This document shows positions 7,007 to 15,222 of a stretch of 26,971 nucleotides of DNA, piece by piece; the stretch's first letter is position 1; each line of letters begins with the position of its first letter. The stretch comes from JAKPAM01 sp047605425 (GTDB lineage: Bacteria; Pseudomonadota; Gammaproteobacteria; Burkholderiales; Burkholderiaceae_E): NCBI GenBank assembly GCA_047605425.1, contig JASGFT010000056.1, positions 1-26,971 of the forward strand. Direction: 5' to 3'. The notes under the pieces are model-generated. The model was not told where the DNA came from. It did no database searches and was given only the letters and a program-made list of their open reading frames with translations. A program made the translations under genes and the position numbers.

Positions 7007-8208
7007 GCGATCTCGCCGAGCGCCGCGGCCCGGACCACCAGGTGCACGAACTGCAGCTTGCCGACCACCTCGCGCGACAGCACGAACGGATAGAAGTCCT
7101 GCAGGCCCATGCTGCGCGACAACTCGTTGAGCACGCCGGCCAGCTCGCTCCAGCCGTTGACCAGCGCCAGGAAGCGCCGGGCGTCCGGATCGTCGGGCCT
7201 ATATAGCGCGTCGACCTTGAACGCCTCGTAATCGAGCTGGACCTCGATCGGGTCGATGCCGAAGCCGAGCGCCGTCTCCAGCGTGTCGACGATGTGCAGG
7301 TAATGGGCCCAGGTTTCGGCCCAGTCCTCCCACGGGTGCGAGCTGGCGTAGGCGCTGACGTGATGCAGCGACCAGTCGGCGGCCGGCCCCTGCGCATAGT
7401 GGCGCTGCAGGCTGGCTTCGTAGTCCTGGCGCTCGTCGCCGAACAACTGCCGGAACGGGCCGAGCCACGCCGACTGCGCGACCAGCCGGTCCCAGTAGTA
7501 GTGGCCGACCTCGTGCCGCAGATGGCCGAGCAGCGTGCGGTACGGTTCGCGCATCTCGGCGCGGATCGCCTCGCGCTTGACGTCGTCGGCCTCCTCGACG
7601 TCGAGCGTGATCAGTCCGTCGCGATGGCCGGTCACGATCCGCGGACCACCCGGATCGGGCCTCAGGAAGTCGAACGCCAGGCCGCGCTGTGGATCCTCGC
7701 CGATCCGCGAGCGCACCTGCAGGCCCAGGCCCAGCAGTTGCGACACCATGCGCCGCTTGGCGGCCTCGGTCTTGCGCCACAGCTCGCGATTGCGCGCGTC
7801 GCCCAGGTTCGGGATCGTCCGGTTGAGCCGGCAGGCGACGCATAGCGGCCGCGACCCGTGCCACGAACCGCCGATCACCGCCTCGCGCTTGACCAGCCAG
7901 TTGCAGCCGGCGGGCGTGTCCAGGTTGCCGCAGTTCTGGTAGACGGGCCCGTCGTCGGACGTGTCGCCGAACAGCCGCCAGCTCCCGGGCTCGGGTCCGG
8001 GCGACAGCGACACCACGCTGGCCCGATGCGGCTCGTAGCCGAGCGGCGTACCGCAGGCCAGGCAGATGCTGTTCTGGAAGAAGACCGGGCGGCCGCACTG
8101 GCAGCGATAGGCGCGGCGCGAGCCCCAGCCGTCGCCCATCCGCGCCTCGTCGCCGGGCGCGCGGGACGAGGGCGACCGTAGCCTGGTCAGGACCGACGAG
8201 TTCGGCAT
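7003..8208 (-). CDS. putative zinc-binding metallopeptidase with N-terminal zinc ribbon (DUF2248-like)
   Basis: This 401-residue protein matches my recollection of the putative zinc-binding metallopeptidase family found next to Proteobacterial accessory genes. An N-terminal zinc ribbon shows YRCQCGRP then CLACGTPLGYEP, followed by further cysteines (CGNLD, AGCNWL, CVACRLN). The catalytic helix HEVGH is at residues 232-236, followed by YYWDRLV, and a later WEDWAETWAHYLHI could supply the third ligand. Substrate is unknown. The ATG at 8208 is chosen because GGAGG lies 10 bases upstream; in-frame ATGs at 8232 and 8250 would read through that site. Its stop overlaps the fdhD start, so the two genes are coupled, which hints at a link to formate dehydrogenase biogenesis, but this is only inference from position. 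Confidence 0.82.
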   Translation of the reverse strand: MPNSSVLTRLRSPSSRAPGDEARMGDGWGSRRAYRCQCGRPVFFQNSICLACGTPLGYEPHRASVVSLSPGPEPGSWRLFGDTSDDGPVYQNCGNLDTPAGCNWLVKREAVIGGSWHGSRPLCVACRLNRTIPNLGDARNRELWRKTEAAKRRMVSQLLGLGLQVRSRIGEDPQRGLAFDFLRPDPGGPRIVTGHRDGLITLDVEEADDVKREAIRAEMREPYRTLLGHLRHEVGHYYWDRLVAQSAWLGPFRQLFGDERQDYEASLQRHYAQGPAADWSLHHVSAYASSHPWEDWAETWAHYLHIVDTLETALGFGIDPIEVQLDYEAFKVDALYRPDDPDARRFLALVNGWSELAGVLNELSRSMGLQDFYPFVLSREVVGKLQFVHLVVRAAALGEIA

Positions 8209-8236
8209 CGATGAGCAACCTCCGCGATCCATCACT

Positions 8237-8250
8237 ATGACACGGATCAA
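8237..8250. promoter_or_regulatory. second FNR-like box in the divergent region
   Basis: ATGAC-ACGG-ATCAA matches 8 of 10 informative bases of the FNR/CRP-type consensus TTGAT-N4-ATCAA. It lies 29 bases upstream of the metallopeptidase start and about 90 bases upstream of the predicted ccm start site. For the minus-strand operon it is too close to act as a class II activator site. Confidence 0.35.
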
Positions 8251-8285
8251 AACACCTCCCCGTCCGCCCGCGCGATCCCGGCCGA

Positions 8286-8333
8286 CTGACCGCGATCAAG
8301 CCCGGGCCGGGCCGATGTGCGACAATTCCAATA
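8286..8333 (+). promoter_or_regulatory. candidate FNR-dependent promoter of the ccm operon
   Basis: CTGAC-CGCG-ATCAA (8286-8299) matches 8 of 10 informative bases of the FNR box. GACAAT at 8321-8326 is a plausible -10, giving a start near 8333. The box centre then lies about 41 bases upstream, the standard class II activator position, and no -35 is recognisable, as expected for such a promoter. Regulation by FNR itself is inference. Confidence 0.45.
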
Positions 8334-8422
8334 AAAACAAGCCGTTGGCAGCCGTTCGCGAGTCGTTGGCACGATTCGCCCGATGAATGCCCGCTGCTGC
8401 CCCGACCCCCTGGCAAGGCCGC

Positions 8423-9796
8423 ATGACCGTTTTCTGGCTGCTCGTTTCCACGCTGATCGTCGCCGGCCTCGCTGCCCTGCTGCTGCCGATGTTTCGCCGC
8501 CCCGCCGCCGTCGACGACGAGCGCGAGGCGCGGCTGGCCGTCTATCGCGACCGCCGCCGCGAGATCGAACGCGAGCGCGCGGCCGGGCGCCTGGGCGCCG
8601 ACGAGGCGCGGGCCGCGATCGACGAGCTCGCCGGCGAGGTCCGCGTCTTCCTGCCCGACCCGTCGTCGCCGGTCGCCCCATCCGCCGGCCAGCCCGTCCG
8701 CGCCCGGTCCGGCCATCGGGCGCTCGCCGCGACGCTGGCCGTCGCCGTGCCGGCGCTGGCCGTGCTGCTGTACCTGCATCTGGGCTCGCCGGGACTGATC
8801 GGCATCGATCCGCAGGCCGCGCGCGGCCCGGCGACCGAAGCCGAGATCGCGCAGGCGCTCGACGCCTTGCAGCGGCGCGTGCGCGAGCAGCCCGACGATG
8901 CGCAGGCCTGGACGATGCTCGCCCGCGCCCGCCGCATCCGCGGCGACCTGCCCGGCTCGATGCAAGCGTTCGCCGAGGCGACCCGGCTGCAACCTCAGGA
9001 CGCCCGCCTGCTCGCCGAGTTCGCCGAGGCCGTCGCCGCGTCGCGCGACGGTGATTTCGGCGGACAACCCGAGCAGTTGCTCGAACAGGCGCTGCAGTTA
9101 TCCCCCGACGAGCCGAAGGCGCTCGCGCTGATGGGCGCCGCGCAGTACCGGCTCGGGCATCGCGAGCAGGCGTTGACGTATCTGCGCCGCCTGCTGTCGG
9201 GGATGGATCCGCGATCGGAGCAGACGCGGCAGATCGAGGCCGTCGCGCAGCGGATCGCCGGCGAGATCGGCGCCGGCGGACAGGGGGCCACCGGGCAAGG
9301 GGACCCTGGGCAAGGGTCTACCGGGCAAGGGTCTACCGGGCAAGTGTCCGCCGGGCAAGGATCCAACGGACAGGGGCTCAACGGACAGGCCGCCGGCGCG
9401 GCGGCACCGTCCACCGCCGCACCGCCCTCCTCCGCGCCATCCGCCTCCGCATCGACCGGCGTCGCCGGCCGGATCACGATCGCCGATGCGCTGCGCGCGC
9501 AGGTGCCGCCGGGCGCGACGCTGTTCGTGTCGGCCCGCCTGGTCGACGGCCCGCGGATGCCGCTGGCGGCATTGCGCCAGCCGGTGACCGGCTGGCCGCT
9601 CGACTACGCGCTGACCGACGCGCAGGCGATGACGCCCGAGCACCGGATCTCGCAGGCCGCGCGGGTGATCGTCGAGGCGCGGATCAGCCGCCAGGGCACG
9701 GCGATGCGCCAGGCCGGCGACCTGATCGGCAGCAGCGGCCCGGTCGCGCCGGGCGGCCGACCGGTCGACATCCGGATCGAGCAGGTCGTGCCGTGA
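8423..9796 (+). CDS. ccmI: cytochrome c biogenesis protein CcmI (CycH), TPR-containing
   Basis: CcmI holds apocytochrome c for the CcmF/CcmH heme-ligation complex. The 457-residue product opens with a membrane segment (FWLLVSTLIVAGLAALLLP), then the charged loop typical of CcmI (YRDRRREIERERAAGRL). A second membrane segment (about residues 97-117) and a periplasmic TPR region follow (ALQRRVREQPDDAQAWTMLARA, then QALQLSPDEPKALALMGAAQYRLG). A glycine/glutamine repeat links this to a C-terminal domain containing VPPGATLFVSARL, as in long CcmI proteins. The ATG at 8423 places the first membrane segment at the N terminus. It is first in the operon, not last as in many Proteobacteria, and its stop overlaps the ccmA GTG by 4 bases. 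Confidence 0.9.
   Translation: MTVFWLLVSTLIVAGLAALLLPMFRRPAAVDDEREARLAVYRDRRREIERERAAGRLGADEARAAIDELAGEVRVFLPDPSSPVAPSAGQPVRARSGHRALAATLAVAVPALAVLLYLHLGSPGLIGIDPQAARGPATEAEIAQALDALQRRVREQPDDAQAWTMLARARRIRGDLPGSMQAFAEATRLQPQDARLLAEFAEAVAASRDGDFGGQPEQLLEQALQLSPDEPKALALMGAAQYRLGHREQALTYLRRLLSGMDPRSEQTRQIEAVAQRIAGEIGAGGQGATGQGDPGQGSTGQGSTGQVSAGQGSNGQGLNGQAAGAAAPSTAAPPSSAPSASASTGVAGRITIADALRAQVPPGATLFVSARLVDGPRMPLAALRQPVTGWPLDYALTDAQAMTPEHRISQAARVIVEARISRQGTAMRQAGDLIGSSGPVAPGGRPVDIRIEQVVP
9278..9397 (+). repeat. 15-bp tandem repeat inside ccmI, eight units
   Basis: Eight imperfect 15-base units start at 9278, 9293, 9308, 9323, 9338, 9353, 9368 and 9383. They encode GQGAT, GQGDP, GQGST, GQGST, GQVSA, GQGSN, GQGLN and GQAAG. 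The unit is a multiple of three, so copy changes keep the frame and only alter the linker between the TPR and C-terminal domains. Units three and four are nearly identical, a sign of recent slippage. Confidence 0.9.
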
Positions 9797-10458
9797 CGGG
9801 CGCGCCGGAGGCGAACCCCGAGGCCGGCGCGCCGGCCGACGGCCTGACCGTGCAGGCACTGAGCTGCGCGGCCGGCGCCCGGCCGCTGTTCGGCGGCCAG
9901 TCGTTCGCCGTCGCGCCCGGCCGATGGACGATGCTGACCGGCCGCAACGGCAGCGGCAAGACGACGATGATGCGGGCGATCGCGGGCCTCGTCCGCCCGC
10001 TCGACGGCACCGTGCTGTGGCAGGGCCGGCCGCAGCGGCTGCGCGACGCCGGCTGGCGGCGCGTGTTCTATTACGAAGGGCATGCCGGCGCGATCAAGCC
10101 CGAGTTCAGCGCGATCGAGAACCTGGCGACGCAGGCGGCGCTCGATCACGGGCGCGCGCCCGACGCGTCGACGCTGGCCGGCGTGCTCGAGCGGGTCGGG
10201 CTCGCGCGGGTCCGCCACGTGGCCGGCGCGCGGCTGTCGGCCGGCCAGGTGCGCCGGCTGAACCTCGCGCGGCTGCTGTGCGGTCCGCGGCCGCTGTGGC
10301 TGCTCGACGAGCCGGCCAACGCGCTGGACGCGCAGGGGCTGGCGCTGCTGGCCGATCTGCTCGACGCGCACCTGGCGGGCGGCGGCTGCGCGCTGATCGC
10401 CAGCCACCAGCCGCTGCCCACGCGCCATCCGCCGCAGCGCCACGAGCTGCGCGGATGA
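9793..10458 (+). CDS. ccmA: heme exporter ATPase CcmA
   Basis: CcmA is the ATPase of the CcmAB(CD) complex that releases heme-loaded CcmE in System I cytochrome c maturation. At 221 residues it is of normal size for the family. Walker A is GRNGSGKT (residues 50-57), the signature is LSAGQVRRLNLARLL and Walker B is LWLLDEPANALD, with the switch histidine in ASHQPL. It begins at a GTG overlapping the ccmI stop (GTGA), and its TGA overlaps the ccmB ATG (ATGA), so translation of all three is probably coupled. Confidence 0.95.
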   Translation: MTGAPEANPEAGAPADGLTVQALSCAAGARPLFGGQSFAVAPGRWTMLTGRNGSGKTTMMRAIAGLVRPLDGTVLWQGRPQRLRDAGWRRVFYYEGHAGAIKPEFSAIENLATQAALDHGRAPDASTLAGVLERVGLARVRHVAGARLSAGQVRRLNLARLLCGPRPLWLLDEPANALDAQGLALLADLLDAHLAGGGCALIASHQPLPTRHPPQRHELRG

Positions 10459-11183
10459 CGAGCGACCGGATCGCGCGCGACAGCATGACGAGCAACGACG
10501 AGCCGCTGCTGGGCGTGTTCGGCGCTTTGCGCTGGAGCTGCCGGCGCGACCTGCGCGTGCTGCTGCGCAACCGCGCCGATCCGTTGCTGGCGCTGGTGTT
10601 CTTCGTGCTGGTCGCGACGCTGTTTCCGCTGTCGGTCAATCCCGATCCGGCGCTGCTCAGGACGCTGGCCCCGGGCATCGTCTGGATCGCGGCGCTGCTG
10701 TCGCTGCTGCTCGGCCTGCCGCGCCTGTTCGCGCACGACCACGTCGACGGCACGCTCGAACAGCTTCTGCTGGCCAGCGCGCCGCTGCCCGCCTTGATCA
10801 CGGGCAAGGTGCTCGCGCACTGGATCGCGCATTGCCTGCCCGTGGTGCTGCTGTCGCCGTTGATCGGTCTGCAGTTCGGGCTGCCGCCCGACGCGATCGG
10901 GCTGCTGATGCTGACGCTGCTGCTGGGGTCGCCGATCCTGAGCTGGCTCGGCGCGATCACGTCGGCGCTGACGCTGGGCAGTCGCGGCGGCAGCGCGCTG
11001 CTGGCGCTGCTGATCCTGCCGCTGGCGATCCCGGTGCTGATCTTCGGCAGCGGCGCGATCGACAGCCAGCAGGCCGGCCTGGGCGCCGCCGCGCACCTGT
11101 CGCTGCTGGGCGCCGGCTGCCTCGGCGCGCTGGTGCTCGGGCCGGCGGCGGCGACCCTGGCGGTTAGAATCGCGTACGAATAG
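10455..11183 (+). CDS. ccmB: heme exporter permease CcmB
   Basis: CcmB is the membrane partner of CcmA. The 242-residue product has about six hydrophobic segments, starting with PLLALVFFVLVATLFPL, and the conserved HDHVDGTLEQLLL loop that identifies CcmB. The ATG at 10455 overlaps the ccmA stop by 4 bases. A second ATG at 10485, in the same ATGACGAGC context, would give 232 residues, closer to the usual 220, and cannot be excluded. Confidence 0.93.
   Translation: MTSDRIARDSMTSNDEPLLGVFGALRWSCRRDLRVLLRNRADPLLALVFFVLVATLFPLSVNPDPALLRTLAPGIVWIAALLSLLLGLPRLFAHDHVDGTLEQLLLASAPLPALITGKVLAHWIAHCLPVVLLSPLIGLQFGLPPDAIGLLMLTLLLGSPILSWLGAITSALTLGSRGGSALLALLILPLAIPVLIFGSGAIDSQQAGLGAAAHLSLLGAGCLGALVLGPAAATLAVRIAYE
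11165..11170 (+). promoter_or_regulatory. possible internal -10 box ahead of ccmC
   Basis: TAGAAT matches 5 of 6 bases of the -10 consensus, within TTAGAATCGCG at the end of ccmB, 45 bases ahead of ccmC. The same TAGAATCGC string recurs at 15826 ahead of the LOG-family gene. No -35 is evident. It may give some independent expression of ccmC-H. Confidence 0.3.
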
Positions 11184-11215
11184 CGTCGGGTCGCCACGAG
11201 AACGACGAAGAACAC

Positions 11216-11980
11216 ATGTCTTGGTTCAAGTATTCATCGCCGGTCACCTTCTTTCCGCTCGCCGGCCGCCTGGTGCCGTGGTTCGCGGCGGCGGCGGCCG
11301 TGCTGGCGATCGCCGGACTGGTCGTCGGCTTCCTGATCGCGCCGACCGACTTCCAGCAGGGCGAGTCGTACCGGATCATCTTCATCCACGTGCCGGCGGC
11401 CTGGATGGCGATGTTCGTCTACCTGGTGATGGCCGGCTGGTCGGCCGCCTCGCTGGTCTGGAACACGCGGCTGTCGGCGCTGATGGCGCGCGCGCTGGCG
11501 CCCACCGGCGCGATGTTCGCGCTGATCGCGCTGTGGACCGGCGCGTTCTGGGGACGGCCGACCTGGGGCACGTACTGGGTCTGGGACGCGCGGCTGACCT
11601 CGACGCTGATCCTGTTCTTCCTGTACCTCGGCTACATGGCGCTGACGTCGGCGATCGAGGACCCGCGCCGGGCCGACCGCGCCGGCGCCCTGCTGGCGCT
11701 GGTCGGCGCGGTCAACGTGCCGATCATCTACTTCTCGGTCATCTGGTGGAACACGCTGCACCAGGGCGCGACGATCTCGGTGACGGCCGCGCCCAAGATG
11801 GCGCACACGATGCTGGCCGGCATGCTGCTGATGGCGCTGGCCGCCTGGTGCTACACGATCGCCGTCGCGCTGACGCGCGTGCGCAGCCTGATCCTCGAAC
11901 GCGACGCGCACACCGGCTGGGCCCGCGCCTGGGTCGAGGCGCGGGCCGCCGGCGGCCGACCGGCGCGGGGCCTGCGATGA
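11216..11980 (+). CDS. ccmC: heme transporter/handling protein CcmC
   Basis: CcmC presents heme to the chaperone CcmE on the periplasmic side. The 254-residue protein has six membrane segments and the tryptophan-rich WWD motif WGRPTWGTYWVWDARLT (from Trp112). It also has the two axial-histidine regions, IIFIHVPAAW and WWNTLHQG. The last 25 residues are a charged cytoplasmic tail. A 32-base gap separates it from ccmB, the longest in the front part of the operon. Its TGA overlaps the ccmD ATG. Confidence 0.95.
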   Translation: MSWFKYSSPVTFFPLAGRLVPWFAAAAAVLAIAGLVVGFLIAPTDFQQGESYRIIFIHVPAAWMAMFVYLVMAGWSAASLVWNTRLSALMARALAPTGAMFALIALWTGAFWGRPTWGTYWVWDARLTSTLILFFLYLGYMALTSAIEDPRRADRAGALLALVGAVNVPIIYFSVIWWNTLHQGATISVTAAPKMAHTMLAGMLLMALAAWCYTIAVALTRVRSLILERDAHTGWARAWVEARAAGGRPARGLR

Positions 11981-12186
11981 ATCCGCACGCCTACTACATC
12001 GCCTGCTCGTACGGCGCGCTGGCGCTGGCCATCGTCTGGGAGCTGTGGTCGCTCAGGCGGCTGCGCGCGGCCGCGCTGCGCAAGGTGCTCGACGAGCAGG
12101 CGCTCGAACGCGAGCCGGCGGACGACGCGCCCGTCCTGCCCGAGCCGGGCACCGTCCTGCCGGCCCGCCAACCCGGAACCTCCTAG
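11977..12186 (+). CDS. ccmD: heme exporter small subunit CcmD
   Basis: CcmD is a small single-span protein that stabilises the CcmC-heme-CcmE complex. The 69-residue product begins MNPHAYYIACSYG, has one membrane segment (about residues 9-26), then the basic SLRRLRAAALRKVLDEQA helix usual for the family and a proline-rich tail. The ATG overlaps the ccmC stop by 4 bases, and ccmE begins 2 bases after its own stop. Confidence 0.88.
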   Translation: MNPHAYYIACSYGALALAIVWELWSLRRLRAAALRKVLDEQALEREPADDAPVLPEPGTVLPARQPGTS

Positions 12187-12188
12187 CC

Positions 12189-12659
12189 ATGAAACCCCGC
12201 CACAAACGCCTGATCTGGATCGCCGCCGGCCTGGCCACGCTGTCGGTTTCCGTCGCGCTCGTGCTCAACGCGTTCCAGAGCAACCTGGTGTTCTTCTTCA
12301 CGCCGACGCAGATCGCCAGCGGCGAGGCGCCGCGCGACCGCGCGTTCCGGATCGGCGGCATGGTCGAGCAGGGCAGCCTGCGGCGCGCCACCGACGGCGC
12401 CGGCGGCAGCTTCCGCGTCACCGACAGCGCGCATACGACGCTGGTCCACTATCGCGGCATCCTGCCCGACCTGTTCAAGGAGGGCAAAGGCGTCGTCGCG
12501 CAGGGCCGCGTCGAGGCCGACGGCAGCTTCCGCGCGACCGAGGTGCTGGCCAAGCACGACGAGAACTACATGCCGCCCGAGGCCGCCGAGGCGATGAAGC
12601 GCGCGATCGAGAACAAGGCCGCCGCCAACGAAACGCAGCCGCGGAGCAAGACCGAATGA
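12189..12659 (+). CDS. ccmE: periplasmic heme chaperone CcmE
   Basis: CcmE binds heme covalently on a histidine and delivers it to CcmF. The 156-residue protein has a basic N terminus, one membrane anchor (about residues 8-28), an OB-fold core and the heme-binding motif AKHDENYMP with His123 and Tyr127, the equivalents of E. coli His130 and Tyr134. The signature FFFTPTQI follows the anchor. Its TGA overlaps the ccmF ATG by 4 bases. Confidence 0.95.
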   Translation: MKPRHKRLIWIAAGLATLSVSVALVLNAFQSNLVFFFTPTQIASGEAPRDRAFRIGGMVEQGSLRRATDGAGGSFRVTDSAHTTLVHYRGILPDLFKEGKGVVAQGRVEADGSFRATEVLAKHDENYMPPEAAEAMKRAIENKAAANETQPRSKTE

Positions 12660-14644
12660 CGGCCGAGCTCGGTCACTTCAGCCTCGCGCTCGCGCTGGTG
12701 ATGAGCGCGGCGCTCGGCGTGCTGTCGCTGCTCGGCGGCTGGCGGCGCGACCCGGTGCTGATCGCGATCGCCCGGCCCGCCAGCGTCGGCGTGTTCGCGC
12801 TGATCCTGCTGGCGTTCCTGTGCCTGGCGACCAGCTTCGCCAACAACGATTTCTCGATCGCGCTGGTCGCCAGCCATTCGAACCTGGCACTGCCGCTGCC
12901 GTACCGGATCGCCGCGACCTGGGGCTCGCACGAGGGCTCGATGCTGCTGTGGGTGCTGATGCTGTCCGGCTGGACGGCGGCCGTCGCGTTCTTCAGCCGC
13001 TCGCTGGCGCCGACGCTGGCGGCCCGCGTGATCGGCGTGCTGGCGCTGATCGGCGTCGGCTTCCTGCTGTTCCTGCTGTTCACGTCCAATCCGTTCGAGC
13101 GCCTGCTGCCGGCGCCGCCCGACGGCCGCGACCTGAATCCGCTGCTGCAGGACCCGGGCATGGTGTTCCATCCGCCGCTGCTGTACATGGGCTACGTCGG
13201 CTTCTCGGTGGCGTTCGCGTTCGCCGTCGCCGGCCTGCTCGAAGGCCGCTTCGACGCCGCCTGGGCGCGCTGGGCGCGACCGTGGACGACGGCCGCCTGG
13301 GCGTTCCTGACCGTCGGCATCGCGCTCGGCTCGTTCTGGGCCTACTACGAGCTGGGCTGGGGCGGATGGTGGTTCTGGGATCCGGTCGAGAACGCCTCGT
13401 TCATGCCCTGGCTGGTCGGCACCGCGCTGATCCATTCGCTGGCGGTGACCGAAAAGCGCGGCGCGTTCCGGAGCTGGACCGTGCTGCTGGCGCTGATGGC
13501 GTTCAGCCTCAGCCTGATGGGCACGTTCCTGGTCCGCTCGGGCGTGCTGACCTCGGTCCACGCGTTCGCGACCGATCCGGCGCGCGGCGTGTTCATCCTG
13601 GCCTTCCTCGGCCTGGTCATCGGCGGCTCGCTGACGCTGTTCGCGTGGCGCGCGCAGCGCATCGGCATCGGCCCGGGCTTCTCGATCGTGTCGCGCGAAT
13701 CGCTGCTGCTGGCCAACAACGTGCTGCTGGTCGTGGCGATGGCCGCGGTGCTGCTCGGCACGCTCTATCCGCTGGTGCTCGACACGCTGGACATGGGCAA
13801 GATCTCGGTCGGGCCGCCGTACTTCGACGCGGTGTTCTTCCCGCTGATCGCGCCGGCGCTGTTCCTGGTCGGCATCGCGCCGATGGCCCGCTGGCAGCGG
13901 GCCGAGCTGCCGCCGCTGATGCGCAGGCTGCGCTGGGCCGCGCTGGTCGCCGTGCTGACGGCCGTGCTGCTGCCGATCACGATCGACGGCTTCGCGACGA
14001 TGACCAGCCTGGGCCTGCTGCTGGGCGTGTGGATCGCCGGCTCCGTCGTCGTCGCCGTGCTCGATCTGCTGCGCGACGGCGACGGCCGCCCGCGGTTGCG
14101 CCGCGCGTCGCTGGTGCCGACCAGCGTCTGGGGCATGCACGTCGCGCACCTGGGCATCGCCGTCTTCGTCATCGGCGTCACGCTGGTCAAGAGCTACTCG
14201 GTCGAGCTCGAGACCCGCGTCACGCAGGGTGAGGTCGTCTCGCTCGGCGCCTATTCGATCCGCTTCGATTCGCTCGAGAACGTCGCCGGCCCCAACTACG
14301 ACGCGGCCCGCGGGCATTTCGCGCTGAGCCGCGACGGCCGGCCGCTGGCCACGCTGCATCCGGAAAAGCGCGTCTATCGCGCGACGCGCCAGCCGATGAC
14401 CGAAGCGTCGATCGACCGCGGCCTGACGCGCGACGTCTACCTGTCGATGGGCGAACCGCTGAACGACGGCGCGTGGGCGATCCGGCTGCAGATCAAGCCT
14501 TTCGTCAACTGGATCTGGATCGGCTGCGTGCTGATGGCCTGCGGCGGGCTGATCGCGATCGCCGACCGGCGCTACCGCCGCCGCGTGACCCGCAGCGCAC
14601 CGCGCCCGGCCGCCGCCGCGGCGTCGGCGGCCGGCGCCTCCTGA
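12656..14644 (+). CDS. ccmF: heme lyase subunit CcmF
   Basis: CcmF is the large membrane core of the heme ligation complex and takes heme from CcmE. The 662-residue length is standard. Many membrane segments are visible. The WWD motif GWGGWWFWDPVENASF is at residues 234-249, preceded by TWGSHEGSMLLW and the FHPPLLYMGYVG histidine region, and followed by FLVRSGVLTSVHAFA. The final periplasmic part and last membrane segment (WIWIGCVLMACGG) are also typical. It overlaps ccmE by 4 bases, and ccmG follows after 41 bases. Confidence 0.96.
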   Translation: MTAELGHFSLALALVMSAALGVLSLLGGWRRDPVLIAIARPASVGVFALILLAFLCLATSFANNDFSIALVASHSNLALPLPYRIAATWGSHEGSMLLWVLMLSGWTAAVAFFSRSLAPTLAARVIGVLALIGVGFLLFLLFTSNPFERLLPAPPDGRDLNPLLQDPGMVFHPPLLYMGYVGFSVAFAFAVAGLLEGRFDAAWARWARPWTTAAWAFLTVGIALGSFWAYYELGWGGWWFWDPVENASFMPWLVGTALIHSLAVTEKRGAFRSWTVLLALMAFSLSLMGTFLVRSGVLTSVHAFATDPARGVFILAFLGLVIGGSLTLFAWRAQRIGIGPGFSIVSRESLLLANNVLLVVAMAAVLLGTLYPLVLDTLDMGKISVGPPYFDAVFFPLIAPALFLVGIAPMARWQRAELPPLMRRLRWAALVAVLTAVLLPITIDGFATMTSLGLLLGVWIAGSVVVAVLDLLRDGDGRPRLRRASLVPTSVWGMHVAHLGIAVFVIGVTLVKSYSVELETRVTQGEVVSLGAYSIRFDSLENVAGPNYDAARGHFALSRDGRPLATLHPEKRVYRATRQPMTEASIDRGLTRDVYLSMGEPLNDGAWAIRLQIKPFVNWIWIGCVLMACGGLIAIADRRYRRRVTRSAPRPAAAAASAAGAS

Positions 14645-14685
14645 CCCCTTCCCCGATCGGGCATCCCCGCTTACCCGGTACCTGC

Positions 14686-15222
14686 ATGCGCTGGCTCAAG
14701 TTCGTCCTGCCCCTGATCGTGTTCGCCGCGATCGGCCTGTTCCTGTACCGCGGGCTCGACCGCGATCCGCGCGAGCTGCCTTCGCCGCTGATCGGCAAGC
14801 CCGCGCCGGCGTTCTCGCTGCCGCTGCTGCGCGACCCGCAGACGAACTGGTCGCCGCAGGCGATGCATGGCCGCGTCTGGCTGCTCAACGTCTGGGGATC
14901 GTGGTGCACGGCCTGCCACGTCGAGCACCCGGTGCTGCTGGACCTGGCCCGCTCGAAGGCCGTGCCGATCGTCGGGCTGGCCTGGAAGGACATGCTCGAC
15001 AACTCGACGGCCTGGCTCGCGCGGCTCGGCGATCCGTACGAGCTGACCGTCAGCGATTTCGCCGGCAAGGTCGCGATCGACTATGGCGTCTACGGCGCGC
15101 CCGAGACCTTCCTGATCGACCGCCAGGGCGTGATCCGCTACAAGCACGTCGGTCCGCTGACGCCCGAGCTGCTCGAACGGACGCTGCTGCCGAAGGTCCG
15201 CGAGCTGCAGGCGGCCTCGTGA
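14686..15222 (+). CDS. ccmG: thiol:disulfide interchange protein CcmG/DsbE
   Basis: This membrane-anchored thioredoxin-like protein keeps apocytochrome CXXCH cysteines reduced for heme attachment. The 178-residue protein has an N-terminal anchor (about residues 4-21), GKPAPAFSLPLL, and the active site WGSWCTACHVEHP with Cys74 and Cys77. The dipeptide between the cysteines is TA, where E. coli has PT. GVYGAPETFLID carries the cis-proline loop and CcmG acidic surface. It is 41 bases after ccmF, and its stop shares one base with the ccmH start (TGATG). Confidence 0.95.
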   Translation: MRWLKFVLPLIVFAAIGLFLYRGLDRDPRELPSPLIGKPAPAFSLPLLRDPQTNWSPQAMHGRVWLLNVWGSWCTACHVEHPVLLDLARSKAVPIVGLAWKDMLDNSTAWLARLGDPYELTVSDFAGKVAIDYGVYGAPETFLIDRQGVIRYKHVGPLTPELLERTLLPKVRELQAAS

